Shown here one piece after another: positions 57,853 through 64,000 of a stretch of 64,000 bases of DNA (position 1 is the stretch's first letter; the number at the start of each line of letters is the position of its first letter). Below the pieces are notes generated by a model, which saw only the letters and a program-made list of their open reading frames with translations, had not been told where the DNA came from and made no database searches. The position numbers were made by a program, and so were the translations under genes. Origin of the DNA: Prevotella sp. (GTDB taxonomy: Bacteria > Bacteroidota > Bacteroidia > Bacteroidales > Bacteroidaceae); NCBI GenBank assembly GCA_016285055.1, contig JAEEPZ010000009.1:1-64000 (forward strand). Reading direction: 5' to 3'.

Positions 57853-58760
57853 CCCCCGCAGCCACTCGCTCACCACACAGGTGCCCTTCCCCTCCTTTTC
57901 CAGATGAGCGGTCAGGGGATGACGGCGCAGCCCTTCCCCTCCTTTTCCAGATGATGGTTCAGGGTACGACGGCGCAGCCCTTCCCCATCTTTTCCAGATG
58001 ATGGGTTCAGGGTACGACGGCGCAGCCCTTCCCCCTCCTTTTCCAAAGGAGGGGTCAGGGGTGGTTTGTCAGAGATGTCCCAACCTCTTTACAGTCCCGA
58101 AGGGACAACAGAGTACAGGCAGGGGCAAAGCCCCTGCAACTGGTGCCCCCAACACATTTAGTCCCGAAGGGACGGCAGAATCAGCGTATATATTCTGTCG
58201 TCCCTTCGGGACTTTTTTGTTATATCGCTCATTCACAGGGGTTAAAACCCCTGCCTGTATTCCGTCGTCCCTTCGGGACTTTGGGCGGTGGAAGGATTCC
58301 GTGATACAGGGGCGATGCCCCTGCCTGTATTCCGTCGTCCCTTCGGGACTTTGGATGGTGGAAGGATTCCGTGATACAGGGGCGATGCCCCTGCCTGTGT
58401 TCCGTCGTCCCTTCGGGACTCTGCTGCGCCAACCATTATGCGCAGGGATACCGCCTCTCCCCCCGCCCCTGTAAGGGGAGGGGCAGGGGGAGGGGCGTTG
58501 ACCGCCTTCACCCCTCCGCTGTCATATTCTCGGCCTTCACCCCGCCGCTGTCATATTCCCGGCCAACACCCCGCCCTCAACCCCTCCCCTTACAGGGGCG
58601 GGGGGGTGGCGGAGTTACTCTGACAAATGTGTATAAAGAGTAGTTCCATGTGATGGTTCAGGGTACGATGGCGCAGCCCTTCCCCTCCTTTTCCAAAGGA
58701 GGGGTCAGGGGTGGTTTGTCAAAGATGTCCCAACCTATTCCCTTCCTATATCTACAGTGG
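57853..58760. repeat. Intergenic repeat island (about 0.9 kb, no gene)
   Basis: Several families are stacked. CGCAGCCCTTCCCCTCCTTT-type units (about 57890, 57930, 57980, 58020, 58670) with a GATGATGGTTCAGGGTACGA-type neighbour. An 82-bp tandem of CCCCTGCCTGTATTCCGTCG plus TCCCTTCGGGACT (copies near 58245, 58325, 58407), with an inverted relative at 58094. And subfamily B-like GC-rich inverted arms (58450-58620). Open frames across it are repeat artefacts of biased composition. It separates the PUL from the BspA-like gene. Confidence 0.9.
58161..58218 (+). terminator. Long perfect hairpin with T-tract inside the repeat island
   Basis: Arms of 21 nt (58161-58181 and 58192-58212; core GTCCCGAAGGGAC) with one G-T pair, a 10-nt loop, then TTTTTTG. 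A strong intrinsic terminator on the + strand, made from two inverted copies of the island's repeat. Confidence 0.75.
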
Positions 58761-58768
58761 CTTTTTTT

Positions 58769-58851
58769 GTCCGAAGCCTTCGGACGAATTGTCCGAAGCC
58801 TTCGGACGGACTGTCCGAAGCCTTCGGACGAACAGTCCGAAGCCTTCGGAC
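58769..58851. repeat. Second array of four 22-bp units carrying GTCCGAAGCCTTCGGAC
   Basis: Palindromes start at 58769, 58791, 58813 and 58835, the same 17-bp core, spacing and copy number as at 18353-18435, with different 5-bp spacers. It ends in TTTTTCGGAC. It lies 70 bp before the -7 element at 58922. Confidence 0.95.
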
Positions 58852-58898
58852 TTTTTCGGACTCATTTCGCATTGTAACGTAAAAAGTGAATATAAAAG

Positions 58899-58929
58899 TT
58901 GGCAGTTTGGAAAATTTGTTATATCTTTG
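58899..58929 (+). promoter_or_regulatory. Promoter of the BspA-like gene
   Basis: TTG at 58899-58901 and TATCTTTG at 58922-58929, spacer 20 bp; ATG 73 bp further on. Confidence 0.65.
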
Positions 58930-59002
58930 CAACATCTTGATGAACTTTTGACGGGTCAGCATATATTGTTTCTGTAAGTTTTTTCTAAATAATATCTATG
59001 AT

Positions 59003-62000
59003 ATGAATACTACGCGTTTTATCAAGAGACTTTTCTGTCTGCTGGCGCTGCTATGTATGGCAGTTGTGGTAAGAGGTACCGAGATGACCTATACCACGTC
59101 AGGAGGTACGGTGATGTACTTCACCGTCCTCAGTGAAGATGACAAGACCTGTATGCTTGGTGTCGATGGTTACAACTGTTTCAAAAATGTGACTCCCAGC
59201 GAGACAGACATTGTCATCCCCTCTGAAGTGAGCGGTTATGCCGTTGTGAAGATCAACTTAACCGCTTTCCGCAACTCCGGAGTTACCTCTCTCGACATCC
59301 CTAAGTCCGTAAAGGTGATTGACGATGGCGCTTTCTATTATACGCCACAGCTTGCTGACATTACTTTGCGCAATCCTGATCTGGATGCTGACTATCCCTC
59401 TACACTGTTTACCGTATCATTCGGTGAACAATTTGCAAGCAACTTCAAGTTACACTGTTCTGAAGGTCTTGTCCTTGCGGTCAAGGAGCAACTGTTTAAG
59501 AGTAATCATTACCTGAGCAACTGGGATGCTGCCAATATAGACTCTCAGGGTGTTGACTTAGAGGTAGGTGACATAACGCTTGCCAAGATTGATGTCATCA
59601 ACGACGAGACTGGCGAAGTGGTGGGCAGCCGCATCCTGACAGCCTTCATCACCAGTGTAGCAGAGGGTGCACGCACCTGTGTCATTTACAACCCACCCAC
59701 AGGGAAAAGCTATGGTGAGTCGGATATCATGAAGGAAGGCAAATCGGCTTGGTATCAGGGTAAAATTACAGACTTTGCCGAAGGCAAACTGCGTTTCCCC
59801 AATGCCTACACCGACAGCAAGGGAAAAGCCTACACCATCACCACCATCGGTGCCTATGCACTGTCCGAGTTCGACAGCAAGATCTCGGGCATCCGTCTGC
59901 CTGCACATCTTAACTTTTTGGGGGTGAAAGCACTTTACGGCCTGCCTTATCTTACTGGTAGTGTAGTCATTCCCGCTTCTGTCCGTCAAATGGGTTCACC
60001 CGATGTCAGCCGTGCAGAAATATTTGGTAAAGATTCTTATGGAAGTGTTTATCCCAACGGTCTTTTCTTCATGCATACTTCTGCCGAAAACCTCGACTGG
60101 TATGACACCGATGCAGGCGTGTCTTTTTCCTATACAACATATCAAGGGTCGAGCCGTTCAAATGTGACGCTTTATGTCTGTAAAGATATCTACAATAAAA
60201 TCAGGGGCACGAATGGGACTACCCGATATAGCTATACCTCCGGTTTCTATTCTTGGTATGAAGGCAACTATTATACAATGGGCTATGTTCAGGTGTTCGA
60301 CCCCTCAACAGCCGGCATGGAGTGGAGCACCGATGCGCTCATTTTGGATGCCAGCGGTAAAGTGGACGATATCAACGAGGATGGTGAAGTGAACGAAGAC
60401 GATATGCCATACGTTTACAATCCGTTCAATCTGCCTTTGACTTACACCAGTAGCGATGAACAGGTGGTGACCGTTGACGCCGAAGGAAAAATGACAATAG
60501 GCAGCAAGGTGGGCGAGGCCATTGTTACAGCCTCGTTTGCCGGCAGCGAGGAGGACATGATAGGAGCTGTCAGCGTTGAAATGACGGTGGTGCGCCGTGG
60601 ACGCCCCCAATTAGGCAACCAGACAAACCAGAACCCGTATAACAAGCTGCGCACCCTCTCTGGAAAAACACGCCTTGTGCTTCAGGAAGACAACTATATG
60701 GAGAATTGTATGTGGATTATGCCTCACATGATGACCAACAACAACTATCTGTACAACTCTGTTTACTGGCAGTCGAACAACTTTTACAATCTAACTGAGT
60801 GGTTCTACTTTGATAACAGTTATCATTGTCTGCAGCTTGGATACAACCCAGCAGAATTGTCACCCAACTGGGGCGTTGATGGCTATTCGGAGCCCCCTTT
60901 GACGTGCGGCGGCATGCTGAGTGTCCGCGTTCCTGCCGGCAAGGGTAAGCTGGTGGTGCGCGGATATACCGAGTCGGAAGATGCCATCATGGGTGTCGAA
61001 GTGGCAGGGTGTACGCCGATGAACATCTGTGGTGGAGATGGTCCGACTGACCATGTGTATGAATATGAGACCCAGGAAGAAGCCTATGCTTATATCTATG
61101 GTGTGACACTGTCGCCTTATGGCCGTCACGGATATGTCAAGAGTATAACGTTCTGTCCCGAAGGCTCTGAGGATGAGGAAGCGGTGATGCTGAGTATTGC
61201 CGGCACGCCTATTACTGGTGACTGTGAGTACACGTTAATCACTGGCGGTAGCGGTTCGGTGAAAGTGAAATGGAAGGCAATTGAGAGCCAAGCGGGCGGC
61301 TATGATGAAGGCTCTGGTGAAGGCTCTGGTGAAGAAGGGGAAGAATATGATGACGAGGAGGAAGCCGGGGCTGATACCTATCCTGTCATTACACTCACCA
61401 ACGTTGACTACACCACTTCCAATGGCGTACCGTTCATCGAGGCGACGATGTGTCCGAAAGTGGTTATCAAACTGGTGGGCAACAATACCATTAGCGCGCC
61501 TGGTGCTGCGGGAGCCATTTCAACAGGCACATATAAAGGAAGTCCATGGATGACCACAAACCTTTTCATTGAGAGTGCAGATGAAGAAACGCCTGCTACG
61601 CTCACCATCCGTCCGACTTCCTCTGCGGGTATCAATGTCTATGGTAACTATACTCGCATGGATCATTTCATAGGTGACATCAAAGGCATCGACTATGGCG
61701 TATACCTGGGATCTAACAGTTGTTACCTCGGTGAAACGATGGACTTAACCATGCAAGGTGGTACACTTGCTTTTTCCCAACCTCCCCTTTCACTTTTGGA
61801 ATCAAATCTTGCCGTCTTGGCCCCAAAAGATGGTGAATATGACGATGAACAGGGAACGTTTTGCTTGAAAAACTGGGAGAAGTCTGCTGATCCGGAAACA
61901 GGTGAGGACATCTGGAAATTGACGTCCGTCGAATTGGTGAAGTCCTTGCACTTGGGACAATATCTCCAGCCCATTAAGGAGGAAAAAACAATTGACCTCA

Positions 62001-63100
62001 GTCAGAATCCTTCTGAAGACGGCAATCTCAAAGGCGTGGTGATTAACGATGTGTTCTTCAACCTTGATGTGGAAGAAGATGGCGAGGGCTTTGACAGTGA
62101 GGATCAGTGCATCATCATCAATAAAGGTTCTGACGACACTTATACATCGAATTGGACAAACCCCGATATTATGTCGGAGGAGTGGCTGAAAAGCTTCCAC
62201 GGCATCATCCTCAAGGTACAGGGCGAGGGCAAGGTGGAAGTCGACTGCCAGACTTTAGGCACCAATGGCGTCCGTGTCCTGTTGTCAAATAGCTATGAAC
62301 CTAAAGAGTTCAATTTATCGGAACGAGGCACCATAGAAGTGGCTTACAATACGCCATCCCCCATCAATATCTATATCTATGCCCCGACAAATAATAACGG
62401 ACGGGCGATGGCCCGACACCGCGTTCAAGCTGGTGACAACGCCGTAAAGATTTGGGATATAACTATCAAGCCCAGCATAATCACCTTCGGTGGCCCGGGC
62501 TATGCCACCTATTTCAACAGAAACAAGGTGAGACTTGCTGCCGGTGTAAAGGCATACGTTATTCCTGGATTGAATGGCGACGTGCTTACCACTGAGCTGA
62601 TAGCCGATGGTGACGACGAGGAGAATAACATCGTGCCAGAATATGTGCCCGTGCTGCTCTCTGGCGCGACTGGGCAGTCTGTTCCCGTCAGCCTTACCAA
62701 CACTGCTTGTGACTATTATCAGGGTGAGAATCTTCTCGTTGGCCATGATGACACGGAAGGGCAGTATCAGATTTCGAATTTGCGTAATGGTGACTACTAT
62801 TACAAGTTGACCTATGATGCCGCCACACACACACAGTTTGGTTTCTACTGGGGAACAGACGACGGTAGCTCGTTCATAGCCACACCTCATCGCGCTTATC
62901 TGGTGCTGACAAAAGAACAGGGAGCCCGAATGAATAGTTTCGTATTGGAAGGGAATGTTCAAGACGGTGTGGCCGTTGTAGAGAAGACGGCTGTTCCTGC
63001 CCGGCAGCTGTGGCATACACTTGATGGACGCCTGTTGCAGGAGAAACCTTCTCAGCGTGGAGTTTATCTTTATAATGGGCGAAAAGTGGTTATTAATTAA
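59003..63100 (+). CDS. BspA-like LRR multidomain surface protein
   Basis: Secreted protein of 1365 aa. Signal peptide (RLFCLLALLCMAVVVRG); BspA/treponemal-type leucine-rich repeats (DIVIPSEVSGYAVVKINLTA, FRNSGVTSLDIPKSVKVIDD, later SGIRLPAHLNFLGVKALYGL); an Asp-rich calcium-loop-like stretch DDINEDGEVNEDD (about 455); a bacterial Ig-like domain (YTSSDEQVVTVDAEGKMTIG, about 480-530); an acidic Gly/Glu linker (about 766-795); a beta-helix-like region; and a C-terminal tail RQLWHTLDGRLLQEK...YNGRKVVIN of the Prevotella sorting type. BspA-like proteins act in adhesion. It has its own promoter; a 54-aa peptide gene follows 22 bp downstream. Confidence 0.8.
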   Translation: MNTTRFIKRLFCLLALLCMAVVVRGTEMTYTTSGGTVMYFTVLSEDDKTCMLGVDGYNCFKNVTPSETDIVIPSEVSGYAVVKINLTAFRNSGVTSLDIPKSVKVIDDGAFYYTPQLADITLRNPDLDADYPSTLFTVSFGEQFASNFKLHCSEGLVLAVKEQLFKSNHYLSNWDAANIDSQGVDLEVGDITLAKIDVINDETGEVVGSRILTAFITSVAEGARTCVIYNPPTGKSYGESDIMKEGKSAWYQGKITDFAEGKLRFPNAYTDSKGKAYTITTIGAYALSEFDSKISGIRLPAHLNFLGVKALYGLPYLTGSVVIPASVRQMGSPDVSRAEIFGKDSYGSVYPNGLFFMHTSAENLDWYDTDAGVSFSYTTYQGSSRSNVTLYVCKDIYNKIRGTNGTTRYSYTSGFYSWYEGNYYTMGYVQVFDPSTAGMEWSTDALILDASGKVDDINEDGEVNEDDMPYVYNPFNLPLTYTSSDEQVVTVDAEGKMTIGSKVGEAIVTASFAGSEEDMIGAVSVEMTVVRRGRPQLGNQTNQNPYNKLRTLSGKTRLVLQEDNYMENCMWIMPHMMTNNNYLYNSVYWQSNNFYNLTEWFYFDNSYHCLQLGYNPAELSPNWGVDGYSEPPLTCGGMLSVRVPAGKGKLVVRGYTESEDAIMGVEVAGCTPMNICGGDGPTDHVYEYETQEEAYAYIYGVTLSPYGRHGYVKSITFCPEGSEDEEAVMLSIAGTPITGDCEYTLITGGSGSVKVKWKAIESQAGGYDEGSGEGSGEEGEEYDDEEEAGADTYPVITLTNVDYTTSNGVPFIEATMCPKVVIKLVGNNTISAPGAAGAISTGTYKGSPWMTTNLFIESADEETPATLTIRPTSSAGINVYGNYTRMDHFIGDIKGIDYGVYLGSNSCYLGETMDLTMQGGTLAFSQPPLSLLESNLAVLAPKDGEYDDEQGTFCLKNWEKSADPETGEDIWKLTSVELVKSLHLGQYLQPIKEEKTIDLSQNPSEDGNLKGVVINDVFFNLDVEEDGEGFDSEDQCIIINKGSDDTYTSNWTNPDIMSEEWLKSFHGIILKVQGEGKVEVDCQTLGTNGVRVLLSNSYEPKEFNLSERGTIEVAYNTPSPINIYIYAPTNNNGRAMARHRVQAGDNAVKIWDITIKPSIITFGGPGYATYFNRNKVRLAAGVKAYVIPGLNGDVLTTELIADGDDEENNIVPEYVPVLLSGATGQSVPVSLTNTACDYYQGENLLVGHDDTEGQYQISNLRNGDYYYKLTYDAATHTQFGFYWGTDDGSSFIATPHRAYLVLTKEQGARMNSFVLEGNVQDGVAVVEKTAVPARQLWHTLDGRLLQEKPSQRGVYLYNGRKVVIN

Positions 63101-63107
63101 AAAGAAT

Positions 63108-63115
63108 AAGGAGGA
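63108..63115 (+). promoter_or_regulatory. Strong Shine-Dalgarno site for the 54-aa peptide
   Basis: AAGGAGGA, 7 nt before ATG 63123. It fixes the start and is unusually strong for this genome. Confidence 0.7.
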
Positions 63116-63122
63116 CTGTAAT

Positions 63123-63287
63123 ATGAAAAAATATTATATCAAGCCAAGGATTAAAGTCTGTAACGTGGAGCTAAAGCCTCTTTTGGGCTTAAGCATGCAC
63201 ATGTACAATACGAAAGGGGCGGATGAAGAATTCTCCAGAGGATGTAATAGTTCTGACCAGTGGGATGACTGGGAAGACGATAATTAA
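63123..63287 (+). CDS. Small peptide (54 aa) with acidic Trp-rich C-terminus, possible secreted or precursor peptide
   Basis: MKKYYIKPRIKVCNVELKPL is a basic N-terminal half resembling small MKK..KP.IKV peptides widespread beside Prevotella and Bacteroides surface genes. The C-terminal half has GADEEFSRGCNSSDQWDDWE, with two Cys (residues 13 and 41) and two Trp. It has no cleavable signal peptide. The strong ribosome-binding site supports translation, and it is probably co-transcribed with the BspA-like gene 22 bp upstream. Function unknown; a ribosomally made precursor peptide is one possibility, but no maturation enzyme lies in the window. Confidence 0.65.
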   Translation: MKKYYIKPRIKVCNVELKPLLGLSMHMYNTKGADEEFSRGCNSSDQWDDWEDDN

Positions 63288-63394
63288 AATGATTATCTGC
63301 ATGTAGCCGATGGATGCCTTTGCTATCATGTTCTGTCTCATTTATTATCGTAAGCGTCTCTGATGTTACGCCTTGCAAAATCAATGACGATTGT

Positions 63395-64000
63395 TTACAT
63401 TGTTGCCCATCTGTCAGGCAACAGGTCACGGTATTTGCTTAGCGGGGTGTTGGGCTGCCACATGGCGGTCTTGTCAAGGATGTCTACAATATAGTCAAAG
63501 AGGTTGATGTGATTCGTCTTGGCTGACAATGCCAGCGTATATAGCACGGCAGCACGTTCTGCACCTGAGTGCGATCCGAAGAAGAGCGAGCTTCTTCTTG
63601 ACATGGAGAAATATCGGTTCATCCTCTCAACGAGGTTGTTATCCAGGTTGGTGTCGCCGCGTTTGAAGATGTCCGTCACGGCATCCCACTCCATGTCGAG
63701 ATACCCTGCGGCAGATGCGAGATCGCTCTTGGGCAGCAGGTCCGGCTTGGCGAGTATCTCGTCAAGGAGTTCCCTGATGTCGGCCAGTATACCCGGGGCA
63801 TACTTCTGTCTCCATTTCAGGTGGTCGTCCACAGTCCAGCCTTTCTCGCCGATCTTGTGTTCATGGTCCCTCTGGTAGAGCTTGTTCAGGAGTCTGACCA
63901 TCCTGGCCGCGTCAGGCTCATAGTCCTGACACTCAATGAACCGTCGCTTGATGTGCTGTATGCAGGCTATACGGACGATGAAGGGATAGTCACTACCCTC
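63395..64000 (-). CDS. tnpC: IS66 family transposase, C-terminal part (cut by the window edge)
   Basis: The frame is open to the window edge (EGSDYPFIVRIACIQHIKRR upstream of the first internal Met), giving 201 residues of the catalytic C-terminal half. Typical IS66 features: ACIQHIKRRF (the region around the second catalytic Asp), then LDNNLVERMNRYFSMSRRSS (for the family's DN..ER....R pattern with the last catalytic Glu) and LFFGSHSGAERAAVLYTLAL. The C-terminal segment KTNHINLFDYIVDIL...NTPLSKYRDLLPDRW is also family-typical. Inverted-repeat ends were not located. It marks a mobile element next to the BspA-like gene. Confidence 0.9.
   Translation of the reverse strand, partial: EGSDYPFIVRIACIQHIKRRFIECQDYEPDAARMVRLLNKLYQRDHEHKIGEKGWTVDDHLKWRQKYAPGILADIRELLDEILAKPDLLPKSDLASAAGYLDMEWDAVTDIFKRGDTNLDNNLVERMNRYFSMSRRSSLFFGSHSGAERAAVLYTLALSAKTNHINLFDYIVDILDKTAMWQPNTPLSKYRDLLPDRWATM

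Noticed and set aside
57998..58474. 158-codon open frame in the repeat island
   Set aside because: It consists only of translated GC-rich repeats (repeated VVPSGL, GRCPCL) with no start signal or domain.
63021..63122. 5' extension of the small peptide gene to 88 codons
   Set aside because: It overlaps the end of the BspA-like gene, and the strong ribosome-binding site marks the ATG at 63123.

Overview
The window looks like a chromosome segment of a Bacteroidales bacterium, most likely Prevotella-like (Prevotellaceae). The evidence is paired SusC/SusD outer-membrane genes, BspA-like and C-terminal-sorting (type IX secretion style) surface proteins, DUF5686, DUF3108, CvfB and GH3 family genes typical of the order, and many promoters of the Bacteroidetes form TTG-N18-22-TAnnTTTG instead of E. 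coli-type -35/-10 boxes. No tRNA, rRNA or CRISPR array was seen.

Layout. 1-2.4 kb: remnant of a type I restriction locus (a YhcG/DUF1016 nuclease with a short N-terminus, a broken hsdS, a gene fragment). 2.4-9.2 kb: LacI regulator with a probable own operator, a DUF5686 outer-membrane protein, a CDP-alcohol phosphotransferase divergent from an IspD/TarI-like cytidylyltransferase, and a PAS histidine kinase. 9.4-18.3 kb: housekeeping run on the + strand (RNA methyltransferase, S9 dipeptidyl peptidase, Mrp ATPase, CPA2 antiporter, LolD-type ATPase, CvfB). 18.7-25.5 kb: GH3-family protein, Ig-like lipoprotein, DUF3108 protein, DNA2/NAM7-type helicase. 25.6-38.2 kb: three secreted proteins, including a 1208-aa protein with a dockerin-like module and a 2580-aa multidomain giant with a cohesin-like N-terminus. 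38.3-40.7 kb: M16 peptidase and ManC. 40.8-57.8 kb: a polysaccharide utilization locus (PUL) with its AraC-type regulator divergent from susC-susD-susC-susD-DUF1735-(GH10-like)-(CBM-like); the order matches the xus xylan operons known from Prevotella. 57.8-59 kb: repeat island. 59-63.3 kb: BspA-like surface protein and a 54-aa peptide. 63.4 kb to the edge: IS66 transposase.

The most striking feature is a set of GC-rich palindromic elements. They lie between genes but also inside genes, in frame: the S9 peptidase, CvfB, helicase, M16 peptidase and two signal peptides. One subfamily is read in the same frame every time and encodes a peptide close to PEGxT...NEAPSGAVGGA. This resembles the translated palindromic elements of Rickettsia.

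Other leads: a GH10-like protein in the PUL that has lost its nucleophile and substrate-binding motifs; a terminator hairpin with an alternative pairing in the susC leader; two matching 4 x 22-bp palindrome arrays upstream of promoters; and an AraC-type regulator whose receiver domain has lost its phosphoacceptor Asp. All calls were made by eye from sequence; no database search was run.
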